From Hypomesus transpacificus (taxonomy: Eukaryota; Chordata; Actinopteri; Osmeriformes; Osmeridae), in NCBI RefSeq assembly GCF_021917145.1, contig NC_061078.1, forward strand, positions 2,658,064-2,722,063: 64,000 bases of DNA, read 5' to 3'. The position numbers and the translations under genes are program-made. The notes below the pieces were generated by a model. The model made no database searches. It was not told the DNA's origin and was given only the letters and a program-made list of their open reading frames with translations. The number at the start of each line of letters is the position of its first letter. The first letter of the stretch is position 1. Positions 32,916-52,307 of this stretch are shown piece after piece.

Positions 32916-34487
32916 ATGCATTCCTTTCATCTTGTCATCACCCTCCTGTTCCTCTTTCTCTCCAGCTCCCATGCAGGGAAAGTCTTATTATTCCCAGTCG
33001 ATGGCAGTCACTGGATTAATATGAAAGTCATTGTCGAAGAACTGCTATCAAGAGGCCACAATATTACAGTTGTGCGATCTTCGGATAGCTGGTACATCAA
33101 GGAGTCATCCCTCTACACTTCAATTACCATCGACACCGGAGGTGGATTTGATGAGGATTTTTCTAAAAATTTTGTGTCAAATCTCATTGAGATTCAGCGA
33201 GGAGGAAAGTCTTCCTGGGCTCGTTTTATGATGGACCTGAAAACCATGGAAAAAATCACTGAAATGCATGTGACTGTATGCAGAATGCTCACCCACATGT
33301 TTGAGAACAAAGAACTGATGCAATCTCTACGAGATGAAAATTATGACTTAGTTTTGACAGACCCTGCTATGGGGGGTGGAGTATTCCTTGCCCATTACCT
33401 TAGTTTACCTCTTGTTTACAATGTGAGGTGGCTCTGCCAGGGTGAAGGTCATTTTGCCATTGCTCCTTCACCACTATCCTATGTTCCATTACCAGGGTTA
33501 GAGTTAACAGACAGAATGAGCTTTCTTCAGAGGGTTTGGAATGTGTTAAGTTACAGCATCTCGTACTTGCAGGTCGCAGTTTATATAGGCCCTCACTATT
33601 CAGTATTAGCTCACCGCTTTTTTGGCCCTGATGTTGATTATTTCACATTATTTCAAGCTGCAGACTTGTGGCTCATGAGACTTGACTTTGTGTTTGAGTT
33701 CCCTCGTCCCACCATGCCTAATGTTATCTACATGGGAGGGTTCCAGTGTAAACCTGCTAAGCCCCTTCCTCAAGACCTGGAAGAGTTTGTTCAGAGTTCT
33801 GGAGAACATGGAGTCATTATAATGTCTCTGGGGACCTTAGTGGGAGAACTTCCATATGATCTTGCTGATGAAATAGCTGCTGCTTTTGCCCAACTTCCCC
33901 AGAAGGTGATCTGGAGGCACACTGGAAAGAGGCCAGCTACTCTGGGAAACAATACCTTACTAGTGGACTGGATGCCACAGAATGATCTTCTAGGACATCC
34001 AAAGACCAGGGTGTTTGTTGCTCATGGAGGAACCAATGGAGTTCAAGAGGCCATGTACCATGGAGTTCCAATACTAGGACTTCCCCTGATGTTCGATCAA
34101 CCTGACAATCTTTCAAAAATGTCTGCAAGAGGAGCAGCAAAGGTGGTTGACATTTTCACAATGGACAGAAACATCTTCCTCCAGGGCCTTCAGGAAATTA
34201 TTCAAGATCCTTCCTACAGGATGAACATGCAGAGACTCTCCAAGCTGCACAGGGACCAGCCAATAAAACCCTTGGACCTTGCTATTTTCTGGATTGAGTT
34301 TGTCATGAGACATAAAGGTGCAGCTCACCTCCGTACTGAGTCCTACAGAATGCCCTGGTACTCCTTCCACTCTGTTGATGTTGTTGTGTTTTTGCTCACT
34401 GCTTTCATAATAAGTCTGTTGATTTTTGTTCCCCTTATCAGGTGTTGCTTTAGAATGTGTTTCAAGCTAAAATATAAAAATGAGTAA
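32916..34487 (+). CDS. UDP-glucuronosyltransferase, copy C
   Basis: Intact single coding exon, 523 aa. The start at 32916 opens a clear signal peptide (MHSFHLVITLLFLFLSSSH); an in-frame ATG at 32865 lies before a likely splice acceptor and is not favoured. Catalytic His in DGSHWINM, Asp in LTDPAMGGG, donor-binding signature (WMPQNDLLGHP, FVAHGGTNG, FDQPDN), C-terminal membrane anchor and KxKxx tail (KYKNE) are all present. Poly(A) signal AATAAA at 34601-34606. Function as for copy B: glucuronidation of small lipophiles in the ER. It points tail to tail at anpep copy A. Confidence 0.88.
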   Translation: MHSFHLVITLLFLFLSSSHAGKVLLFPVDGSHWINMKVIVEELLSRGHNITVVRSSDSWYIKESSLYTSITIDTGGGFDEDFSKNFVSNLIEIQRGGKSSWARFMMDLKTMEKITEMHVTVCRMLTHMFENKELMQSLRDENYDLVLTDPAMGGGVFLAHYLSLPLVYNVRWLCQGEGHFAIAPSPLSYVPLPGLELTDRMSFLQRVWNVLSYSISYLQVAVYIGPHYSVLAHRFFGPDVDYFTLFQAADLWLMRLDFVFEFPRPTMPNVIYMGGFQCKPAKPLPQDLEEFVQSSGEHGVIIMSLGTLVGELPYDLADEIAAAFAQLPQKVIWRHTGKRPATLGNNTLLVDWMPQNDLLGHPKTRVFVAHGGTNGVQEAMYHGVPILGLPLMFDQPDNLSKMSARGAAKVVDIFTMDRNIFLQGLQEIIQDPSYRMNMQRLSKLHRDQPIKPLDLAIFWIEFVMRHKGAAHLRTESYRMPWYSFHSVDVVVFLLTAFIISLLIFVPLIRCCFRMCFKLKYKNE

Positions 34488-34600
34488 CCTTGAATTGCCT
34501 TTGGAACGGTCGTGTCATTAATGTGAAAGTAATGTTATGTATTACTTCACGTTAACCTTCTTGTACTCTTTATGTGGCAAATGTCTTCATATGCTTCCAT

Positions 34601-34606
34601 AATAAA
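34601..34606 (+). terminator. Poly(A) signal of UGT copy C
   Basis: AATAAA 114 bases after the stop codon. Confidence 0.7.
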
Positions 34607-34743
34607 GTATTTGAACAAAGTTCAATTATTTTACTTTTTTAAATACGCTCCCAGAAATGTCAATAGAAATTATAGCTTATAGTTTTAGTGAACAAACATC
34701 TTCATGGAAAAATACTTAATATCTTACATGTCAAAATAAAGAC

Positions 34744-34749
34744 TTTATT
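34744..34749 (-). terminator. Poly(A) signal of anpep copy A
   Basis: AATAAA on the minus strand (TTTATT on plus), 187 bases after the stop codon. It lies only about 140 bases from the opposing signal of UGT copy C. Confidence 0.65.
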
Positions 34750-34935
34750 GGGAGAAAACTAATCATACAATGAATTTGGGGTGAATGTTACATTCATAAT
34801 AGGTATAAACATATTCATATGCAACCAACATCTCCATAGAATAGGAATAATGTAGAAATATAACTGTCAAAGTATGAAACATGGTCCACAAATTAGATAT
34901 GTCACTGCATAATTTAAGTTGGGATCTTACTGCGG

Positions 34936-37900
34936 TTAGTAAGCAGCTGAAGTAGATTCATCAGTGAACCACTTAAGCACCTGCTCCCTGTTCTCTGTCA
35001 CCCACTCTTTGTTAGCTCTGGTTCTCTCCAGGGCTTGGTCCAATGCCAGTGTGGCTGAACCAAAGCCTCCTTCAATGTTTTCGTCCTTGAACTGCTGCAA
35101 CTGTGTTGCAACAGAGAGAAACTATTAGAACTTCTGGTTGACACTTCTTGTCAGCACATAATCAGTTGACAAGCACACACATGAAATGGCCATACTATAT
35201 CAACAATTGCCTAAAGCTTTTGTAAAATCAGTTAAACCACAAAATGACCTTTATGTACCTGTTTTAAATCAAATTCGTTTGAGAAACGTCGGGTCACACC
35301 ATCGATAAGCCTTGAAAATGAAAGTCCACCTCCACCATAGCTAGAAGAAAAGAAAGGAGAGAGTTAGAAAACATGAAACATCATTTGTTAATGATGATAT
35401 GGACAGTAAGCATACAGGAGGATAATTGAATTTAGCTGAATGTCACTCACTCATTGAATATAAAGTCCCATTTAGCTCTGACAAAGTCCCAGGCCAGGGG
35501 CTGCCCGACAACATTGCCAGCAATATAAACAATCGTGAAAGTAGCATCCTGCTTGCGAATTTTTTCTGGATCCAGGCTATATTCCAAATACCTAAAATAA
35601 AACAGCATTAAAGCCATGCTTGTAGCCACCAAAAACACAATTGTTTATTATAAAGATGAAAAGTCTAGCCATGTACCTGTTCAGTAGCCATGGCACTTTT
35701 GTACATGACAGAGCGGACATCAGCTTGTCGGCCTCTGAGGCTATGGTGGCATTCTTGTACATGTCCCAGCCAAAGTCCCACTCCTTCACCCCTCCAGCTG
35801 CTATGGCACTACAGTACACGGTGGATCTCAGGTTGGGATGAATCCTAGACAAACCACATGCTTAGATGGTGCATGGTCATGTTCTGAATCACTTACACAT
35901 AAGGGTGCGAATTATGGCGGGGTTTGGAGGGGTCTGACCACTCTAATTAAGACTTGGACCCCCCCAAAAGAGGTCAAAACAACAGGTCGGGGGCGTCGAT
36001 ACACACCCTGGAGAAAAGGTTGACCCCCCCCGATTGTCATTGTATAATTTGCACTCTACATTCAACGTAGGTTGGAGAAAAGTCTGTAAGAACAACTTAC
36101 GGGTTATTCAAGGGATTGTTCATCCATTGTTTGTACCAGCCTGTGGTCAACTCAGAACATCCCTCCACACCAGTACTGCATGCCAAAGAGATGGCATTGA
36201 CTTGGTTGTACCTGAGGAGGTAAGACATAAAGGAATTAAGGAATGTTGTAAGTCAACATTTTGTTCAGACACTTGCACTTGACAACAGTTATATTATTAT
36301 TTGAGCCACATGAAATGTAGTCTTTATAATTCGATAACAAATGTAATACATTTGACAATACTCAAAGTGAAGGTCATAATAACTGGCATGTAACTATGCA
36401 GCAATACCTTTAGTTACAACATTATAGTAACATAGGAACTGCTATTTAAGTATGTAGACATGTAGTTAACATTTATTTACCTACTTATTCCAAACTGCCA
36501 ACAATGTTTTCACTAAAGGTATTACTTATATTGTATTGTCTAGGTATTGTCTCCATGAAAAGTTGTATACATTGTTACTCTAAGCTATTTGCTTCTGATG
36601 GATGGTTTCTCTTACTGGTCAGTATGAGAGTCAGGGATTTTTGTCCAGTTTGTGGTGATATTTTTAAAATGGTTGAAAAGAGGTGTGACTTGTTTCTTGA
36701 TGTAAGCCTGAGGGTTATACAAAACAGTTATATTTGATTAAAGGACATACACAAGTGTCCACGATTAGTTTGTTATTTTGTCATGTTAATCTACCTGCAT
36801 AGGTCCATAAACCTCACTACGGTCAAACATGAGGATGAAATAGTCCAGGTTCCTCTGGGTAGTCTGCCAAGGCATATACTCTCTCTCCTTGAGGAGGAAT
36901 TTAGTAGTTCTCAAAGCCAGTGTGGTCTCCACAATCTTTGCCCTGAAGAGGATAATGACGAGGAATGAAAACAAATGAGAACAGTCCCTTTCAAAAATGA
37001 ACCTGGAAATTAAATGGAATGTATGGAATGGTAAGGAGCTCACCTTGCAAGATTAAAAGCATCATCAATAATTTGAGCTCTGTTGATCAAAGGAATTTTC
37101 TAAAAAGAAAGAAAAATGGTGGGAAAGAAAATTAGTTTTTTTTGTTAATTAATTATTTTTTACAGTTGAAAAACATAATATTCTGTAATGGTATGTCACA
37201 GTTAGATGAACAGACCAAAAGATACAAAGAGCGGGAGAGGAGGTGTAGGTGTGTGTTTGGGGGGGGGGGGGGGTTACCTCGTGGTCGGTGTCCAGCTGGG
37301 TAAGGAGGCGTTCCCAGTTAGTAAGGTCATAGTTCACTCTATAGAACCCAGACACGTCAGTATTGGCCAGCACCCACTCACTTCCAGTGGTTTTCATTGG
37401 TGTGTGAGTACCTATTCCAGGACAACGTCACAAACTGTTATATTACAAACCTTTTACAAAATGATTCTTTCCTCATTTTGAAGGTGGAAAAAACGAACCT
37501 GTTTTTGTGAGTAGCCAGTGCTGTTTCTGATTTACACCGTTTTTGATCCACTTTATGGGAACAAACCACTCATAACTATGGAAATCCACAAACAAACATA
37601 CAAATTCAATAACACAGTTACTTTCAGTCAGAAGAGTCTATCAGTGATCACTCTACATTAATTGCAGTTACTTGAATTCAGATGGTCTGTCCACAACTGA
37701 GTTGGGGTCCAGTAGAAAGTGATTCTGGGTAATGCCTCCACTGTTGGTGTTGATATTGACCACAGGGAATCCCATTTGTAGGATCCACCGGTTCATGATG
37801 ATTTCCACAGAGTGTGGCAGCTCCAAGCTTGGAGTAGTGCTGTCCACTGCCTGTTAATGTAAGCACTGGTTCAGTATCAGAACATGAAGGGCAAGAAGCA

Positions 37901-40856
37901 GTTATTAAACAGATATTTAAATTACCATTTGAAGATGCCTCCAAAGATCTGTGTAGACAGTGTTGCCATACTGAAACTCATTCAAGTAAGTCTGTGGAGG
38001 ATTATTGCACGTTAGATTGTGTGTTGACATGTCTCAGCAGAACATGGTCCAGTGAAATGAAACTGCTTTGGAAAACTTTACAGAATATGACTGACTTTGA
38101 GCATTGCGAAACTGCTTATAAATATTTATTTAATCACAGTTCCTAACCATTCATCCAATCACAGTGTGATACTCACACTAAGTCCTTTGGCAAAGACAGG
38201 CTCAGTTAAGAAATCTGAAAGCATCCTTAACACAGCAGCACCCTGCAGAAAAAAACATAGGGTAAGTGCTTCAGTTCTGTTTATTGAATAACAGCTGCTT
38301 GTTGGAACATGTGAAAGATCCCAAGTAGAAACAAGACTCCACCTTGCTGTAAGTAATGGAGTCAAACAGCTCACTGATTTGCTCAGGTCTCATGATATCC
38401 TCCTCTTTGGATGAGAGTGGGTGGGAGGAGGCAAGGGCATCCACAGCCATTACACCATGGACTTCATTCAGGACAATAAGATTTTTCTGTATAAAAATTG
38501 ACAAAAGTTACACACAATGTGTCCAAGCTAAATCGATCAATTATTGCTTATATATGTGTCAACAGATACAAGTTAAGCAACTAAGGCTTACAATGTTCCA
38601 TGTAGGTTCTGCAGAGTCAGCTCCGAGATAGGAGACATAGGAGGCGAAGCCTTCATTTAGCCATAAATCATTCCACCATTTCATGGTCACCAGGTTCCCA
38701 AACCACTGTGGATACATAATTCAAATGTACACAAATGCACATGGTCCTAAGTAAACAATCTACTTTGAAGATTTGACCTTACCATGTGAGCCAGTTCATG
38801 GGATATAACTGTGGCCACCCACTCCTTATCTCCATTGGAGGACATTGTAGGATTGTATAAAAGGGCAGTTTCTCTGTAGGTGATGAGGCCCCAGTTTTCC
38901 ATAGCTCCAGCACTAAAGTCAGGTAGAGCAATCTGGTCTGCAAAGGACAGTCAACATTAAATTACCTATAAACAATCTGATTTAAATTAATAAATTAATC
39001 AACTAAAATGAACACAAAGTCTTACCCGATTTGTTTAAAGGGTAGCTGGAGTTATAATATTTTTCAAAGAACTCCAGGATTGGCCCAGTTTTATTAAGAG
39101 CGTAAAGTCCCTGACCTTCTTCAATGGCTTTTCTGCGTGCCCAGATTCTGATCTAGAAGAGAAGAGAAGCGCTCTTGGATCTGATTTTTTTGTCTCACTA
39201 GAAGGCAGTACAGAGCATACTACAAAAATATTTCACCCTGATTCGATTTTAAAAAGGCACAGTGACTTTAATCTAGATGTTACTTTAACTAAATGCATTT
39301 TTGCTGACGAAACATAACAGAAATGTTTGGCTCAATAACAATGATCACTGATGGAAACGTTTAGACTTAAAAAAAAAAACAGGAAGAAACGAGAAGAGTG
39401 GAATGCATTTACCAGAACTTTAGCACCTTCAGGTGTTCCGATAAAACTGAAGTCACTGACTACAAAAGCCAGTAAATAGGTGGACATAATCTCTGTTGGT
39501 TCGAAACTGGTTTGGCTGAGAGACTGGCCTCCGATGGTAACGTTTATTGGTTCTAAAAGAGAAACGAAAAAAGGGTTAGGGAAAACTGAAGTTGCACATA
39601 CCCTGCATATTTTCCTAACCTATCCCATAGCACTTTCAACTACCACAAACATTCTGAGCTTGTCAGCTCCGTTTTTTTGTTTTTAAATGCAGCTTTGATA
39701 GTGTTTGTTGTAAACTGAGAGAGACAACGACTAGAATGTGGAAAGGAATATCAAGTCTTTTAAAATGTCCATTTAGAGTTCATTGCTAAGAGGGACAATC
39801 CAAACAGCCAGAAGAACACTTACCGTAATTCATTGCATTGGCCAGAGCCACAGTTCCATGATCATGAATGATGGTCATGTGGAAGATGGCTTTCATCGCA
39901 GGCTCATCAAAGCACGGAAAGGCTTTTCGGGCATCTGTTGGCTGCATTTGAGTGGTAGCTACAACTCTAACAAAACAAAAACAAGCTATTGTCACAACTG
40001 AGTTGATTTATATCGGATTTGACTTTTTCTAAGGTTCAAACCAAAGTTGACCTTGAAAGATAAGACGTGTTGAATTTCAAAGACTTGCTTTCTGATCTTA
40101 CCGGTAAGTTGGTAGAGTAACCTAAATTAGGAAGGTTTTACTTGACTTATTACACAATATTAATTTGGGTAATCCTGACATTTTAGGTTACAATTATAAT
40201 TTTCTTATTGTAATTAAATCAGATGTGAAAGAGTTGCCACACAATGCTTACTTTTTCACAGAGTCCTCAAAATATTCACTCCTGTAGAATCCTCCCAGAT
40301 CATCTGACAACTCTCCTACAAAATCGGTATAGAGCTCGTACGACTTTCCAACAGTTAGTTTACTATTCAGCTGAACTACAAGGTACTCTGTCTTCTCCTC
40401 CAACCTGGTTTTCATCAAGCTGGGTGCAGTAGCTCCATCTAGCCCAGTCAGTTTGGCATGGTGTCCTTCAAACAGGGTCAGGTTAAGCTTGTTAGAGTGA
40501 ATGAGGATCAGGTCTGTCTCCTTCACACACTTGAAGACCACAGTCGAATGTCCTGTGAAGATGTAGAGGCCATCTGGGTTTATCTGCAGTCGTGGCCACA
40601 GAGTTACATTGTAGGAGACGGGTGCCAAAGAGTCAGGCAGCCGGTAGTGGTCCCATGGTTCCTTTGGGGTTGTCGGGGTGGTAGGGGTAGAAGCAGTTGT
40701 GGTGGGTGTAACTTCCCCATTAGTGGGCTCAACCCCATTGTTCGACTTTTCCTGAGAATAAACAACTGACAAAGCAATGATGGTGGCCACAGCTCCAACA
40801 CCAAATATGATCAACGTGACTCCCAAAACCTTGCTGATGTAGAATCCTTCCCCCAT
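34936..40856 (-). CDS. anpep: Aminopeptidase N, copy A
   Basis: Twenty exons with closed phases, 970 aa (human about 967). In transcript order, plus coordinates: 40252-40856, 39824-39966, 39413-39552, 39026-39152, 38783-38937, 38592-38705, 38343-38486, 38177-38242, 37926-37991, 37672-37850, 37499-37575, 37278-37411, 37044-37099, 36795-36942, 36616-36707, 36101-36211, 35677-35844, 35451-35591, 35259-35340, 34936-35100. A short cytoplasmic head (MGEGFYISK) precedes a type II membrane anchor and a Thr-rich stalk. The M1-family GAMEN motif, zinc site HELAH plus the distal Glu in NEGF, and the catalytic Tyr in ITYSK are present. This ectoenzyme trims N-terminal residues from peptides at brush borders and other cell surfaces. 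No lesion seen. Confidence 0.92.
35878..36045. repeat. Unclassified dispersed repeat in anpep copy A intron 16
   Basis: G- and C-rich stretch (GGCGGGGTTTGGAGGGG, GACCCCCCCAAAAGAGGTC) unlike the AT-rich surroundings. Looks like an inserted repeat; family unknown, ends approximate. Confidence 0.45.
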
Positions 40857-41697
40857 GGCTGCGAGCAGAGGCAGCCAAACAACGAACGCACCGGAGAGTT
40901 GAATCTGTTTCTTATTTATGCTCTCTTTGGGGAACCACAGGACTTAATAGCTGATCTAAACGGCTCGGATCATTTAAAAGTTTGAAATAGCTGTCATAAA
41001 GATGAACAAGATAAGTGAAATACCTCCTGCACTTTAGACTTTTTATTCCAATGTTTCCTGATGTGTCACAGCATGAATTGCATAATTTCGGTGTAGATTG
41101 TGTAGGTATGTGTGGACCATCTAAATACTCCTCACTGATGGCAACATATGGCGATGAACTGGGACTGTGAACTGTTACAACAATTATTTATTTTTACCAA
41201 ATTAGCAACTTGTGACTTTGGGCAAATTCTACAGCCATCATGTTGTATAAACTTTAAATCTGTTTCACGATTAAGTTCAAAGTAGATATTGACCATCAAC
41301 TGTAACGTTATAAATCTTGTGCTTTATTCAAATACAGCTTTTTACATCAAAATATTTTCATCTTGAAAGAAATGTACAAAATCAAATGAAAACATTGATT
41401 TTGAAAGTGTTCAATTGGTTACATTACTTAAACGATGTTATTTCAATAAAATCACTGCATAAAAAGGAATAGAATAATGTACACAATATACAAACAATTG
41501 TGAATGAAAAATAACGAAACCTTTTGAACCACATAATTTAGGTACCTGTATATCTGATGAAGGCATAATATGTTCTTCCCCGCAACATAATAAGCACAAA
41601 CTTTGAGGTAAGGACAATCTTCTGACCTCTGTCATGTTATCATGTGATGTTGTCCTTGACATATCAGTAACTTTACAAAGTGCACACATGGCAGGGT
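40857..41697 (-). other. Promoter of anpep copy A and 3' UTR of copy B
   Basis: Only 841 bases separate the two coding regions. A minus-strand AATAAA (TTTATT at 41324-41329) would give copy B a 3' UTR of about 370 bases, leaving about 470 bases for the promoter and 5' UTR of copy A. Confidence 0.6.
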
Positions 41698-48214
<6,517 letters not shown>

Positions 48215-51200
48215 GTTCAGCTTCGGTCAACACAGATATGTGGAGGACTATCTAATGTTTTGGATATTTTGTCACTCCTCTCTTTAGTCAATGGTTGATC
48301 TATGAACATGGCATAGTTTGGGGTGGCCAATAAGCTTTCTCCCGTATCAAATGCCTAGGGGAGGAGAAAAGAAGAAATGAGTAAATTTGGAAATATTGCA
48401 GTGTAAGAACTTTATGACTACAAGTCTTTTCTATCCAGTCTGTGTCTAGTGTTGTAAACGTTCATACGCAATGTACAGTTTCATGGAAACCTGTGTGTTC
48501 CAATGAAGATGAGACATTATGGACTCCATTTCCCGGAGTTGAGTAAGAGTTTTGAGTATCAAGGAACCTGTGAAGGACATGTTGCTTTAAGATTCACATC
48601 CTCTGCCACAATCTGCTGACTGTGAACATTTTGTTTTTTGGGTTACTGCTGAGCCACCAGAAAACCAAAGAAACACTACAACACATGTAGAGTCATCTTC
48701 TCTTCCTAAAGCAAGCATATGAGTCATTGACCATTAAAGAGCCACTTTGATCCATGACACAGTACATCTTGTTGTAAAAGGCAGCATTTATAACTGATTA
48801 GATTATTTCATGTTCTGATAATGTCATAAAGCAATCTTGTAGGCACTCTATTAATCATATCCAGTACATATTAATTATGAACAATGATAAAGGCTAATTA
48901 GGCACAACACAGTTACATAAATAGAGATTAGTGTTTAAAACTGGGATGCATTAATTTTACCCACATCCTTTTTATTATACTAAGTAAACCGACCTATTGA
49001 ACTTGAATTTGTACTTATTGTAGGTGTGATAGGCACAGCTTTCTCTCCAAAATGCTTCAAAGGCACCCAGAAATCCCTAGAAATCACAAACATTAGCTAT
49101 GGTTGTTGGGGGGAAAATGGTTAATGAACAATCATAAATATAGTATATGATTCAGCAATTCCTGCTATTTGTAGCCAAAATGGTAGAATGGTATGCCAGC
49201 CAAATAGTATGCCTCACAACCTTTTGCTAACCTACCCTTAACATCTGGCAAAAATGAAAAGAACTTCATCCAGTCTCTAGCTGAGACTAAACAAACTCGA
49301 GGGGTAGTTGTCAATGATCTGTTCAAACATCTCCCTGAAGAATCCAGTTAATAAGAAACACACTGTAACCAACATGGTCCGGTTGGTTCACTGAGTTCAC
49401 ACACAAAAAAAAGGTTTTAAAGCGAAAAAATTATAGCGGATACCCATTTGAGCATTGTATGTCATCAAAATAAAAATACAAGAATGGATAGTAGAAACAA
49501 AGTTAGCAAGAATGTGGGAATGTCTTTCAGAAATTCCTGCATTGTTGTTTTAGACAACGATGGAACAACTACTGTAACATTCCATTTCATAAACTGCCTA
49601 AGATCCCAACAATAAATATACAACTACCTAGATGGTAAGTAAGAAAACCTTAATCCAAAACATGTGACCTAACCAAGGGCTGATGAAACAGAGGTTCAGG
49701 TTTGAGAGTGGGAGTGTTTTTCTTAGGAACAAAAGTCACAATACTTCCTTAGAGAAACAATGCAATGAGAGAGGTGTGTGATCAGTAACCCAGTTGAACT
49801 CTTCTCACTCCTTAAACACCACATTTTTCTGCCCCTTCATTGGAGGATGTTGTGTGAGTGCAGATATATCACTTGGTAGAAAACAGTGCTGAGGTCTCAT
49901 GATTCAAATTTGGTGCCCTCTGTGAACTCCCTATTAAACAATGAAAAACCCAAGGTCACTCGCACACTGTGAGATGAGAAAGAATTGTCTTAATATTTTC
50001 CTTGTATTATACTGCACACTAGTAATCATTTCATTTCGCTATCCCCACAGGCCAAAGACCAAATACAGGTCAGTTGTAGAGTAGAGGGGAGAGCACACTA
50101 TATAATGAATATTGCTATTCTTGGACTGACTGAGCTACAAAAATCAAAGATGGAGTCAAGAAGATCAAATAGTATTTATCTCTGAATTTAACTGTGTCTT
50201 ATTTTTTATTGAAACTTTCAATAAACAGACCAAAAAATAGTTTTGAATAAACGTCTGGGAATATTATTTGTCATGTGAACATATTTTGTTCATATCTTTT
50301 TGTATGATTATATTCAAATGAAATATGTATATATGGCTGGCATAATATCCATCTGAAAGCTTTGCTATCCTACAAAGAATTCCTAAATGTGAGTTTTGTC
50401 CTTATCCTCGGTGTGTTCATGTCCTGTATGCAGTTTCCATAATGTTTCTAACAGAGGGACCACTGCCTCAGAAAGGATCTGTTCACCATGATTTTTCTAG
50501 GGATCTGGATTCCAGGAAATCTGGGGCTTTTCAGAGTGAACTGATTGTAACTGTTAACACCTGGTGTTCCCGTGAAGCTTCGATTCAACAAAAACAAACA
50601 TGTTTACGATAGCAACCGCTCACACATGAAACAGAATCACAGTTGCAACACATGTGGAACTGGTCAAATCTAACATGGTTCATCAGACATTTTGAGTTAT
50701 AGCAGAATATAAGAGTCAGTGAAAATCTAATTTAGAACACTAACAGTAATCAACTACACTTCCCTGCAGCTAAGACACTGATACTGTCAATGTACATTAA
50801 CTCAGTTGGGAATTATACAATTCAACCTCAAACACCATGCAGGTAATGTAAGCTAGAGTGCATAACAAAACGATTTCCTACTTATATGTTAGAAAACAAC
50901 CCATACCAGTTCCTGTACTGTAGTTACAGCTGGATATCCAATGCAAGTATGCCTTTAAAAAGAACATGAAGCTAAAATGATGTGGCTGATGTGAAGCATA
51001 CTTAAGACTCTCTCCCTAAATTCCCATCTGTGAGAATGAGGGGGGGGGGCTTCCAGTGTTTCCTAGTACTACACTAGAAAGATGTGAGGATTGAAAAAAA
51101 CACCATCCTACAAGGGCTTCAGTGAGAGGGGGAGTGAAAGAATGTATGAACAAACCAGTGATCTCACTGTGGTTAAAGATTGTAACCCATGGGAAGGAGA

Positions 51201-52307
51201 AGGAATCACGCCATATGGTACAAAATGTACAACTGTACATGTTCAACAAGTATGCAAGAAGACAGCACAGCAACTAGCTACTTCAAACAACTTCTTTATT
51301 TTCAAGTATATTATAATAACTCTTACTGTATCATATAGCTGAGCCTTTTCACCAGTAGAATTCTGTCAACTGTCAGTTTTACAATGCAAGGAACCTTTAT
51401 ATAGCGCATGCATTTTAAATAACCTTTTCCTAGAAATGTTGTAAAGTATACATTTTTTTATCATAAAAATATTGTATAGTAGATACAACCATGGCCCTGG
51501 CTTGAATGCATATAATTGTCTAATTAAATAGCACATAGTAAAGGTATGCTTGTTGTCTCTATTCAGCGATGTTGCATGGAGGTTTCAAATCCAAATAAAT
51601 CTTTCCAGACATGACTAAATTGTATTGTCATAATTGTGTGGCAGAAACTGAAATGGTATGGGAAAAATGTCAATATTTAGAAAAAGGAAAAGAAAAATAT
51701 GACATATGTTCCACTTGGATTATAGTTAGTGTTGAAACACATTGACCTAGTTAAATATAAATGTACAGGCTTATGTCTGGACACAAATTGAGTAGATTCT
51801 AATAAATCAGGTTAATTCAACAGACAAAAGTGAGGATTGTTGTAACAAAAGCTGGAAACACAGTAATAGCTTTGGACAAATTATACAAAGAAAAAAGCTC
51901 AACAACCCAACACACTAACATATGTGACCGTTCTTATAAAACAGTGACTAATTGTACAATGAACCACAACTGATTAACATGACACCAAATACAAAACAAA
52001 AATGACATTTTTGCTACTCTAAGTTTTGAAGCAAAACCTGCAAATGCTGTGCAAATCACAAAACTGGAGAAATCTGAATTGAAATGTACAGGAAGAATTA
52101 TGCTACATACACCTGCCCACAGGTATAAATGAATGACTGCAGAAAAAGCGGTTACGGTTTCATCTTAAAGACAAAATAATCAATACTCTCATTTCTAGAA
52201 TATTATCAGTTAGCCTGATTGATCAGTAGCACATTACATCTTTAGAGCAGACTGTGAGAGAGGAATCTCTCCTATGGCCCGACAGCATGGCCTGCTGTTC
52301 TCTGTGG
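48215..52307. other. anpep copy B upstream region and ap3s2 3' UTR
   Basis: 4.1 kb of mostly AT-rich sequence without a recognisable gene. A minus-strand AATAAA (TTTATT at 51295-51300) could end the ap3s2 transcript about 1 kb after its stop. The remainder holds the anpep copy B promoter and 5' UTR. Confidence 0.55.
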
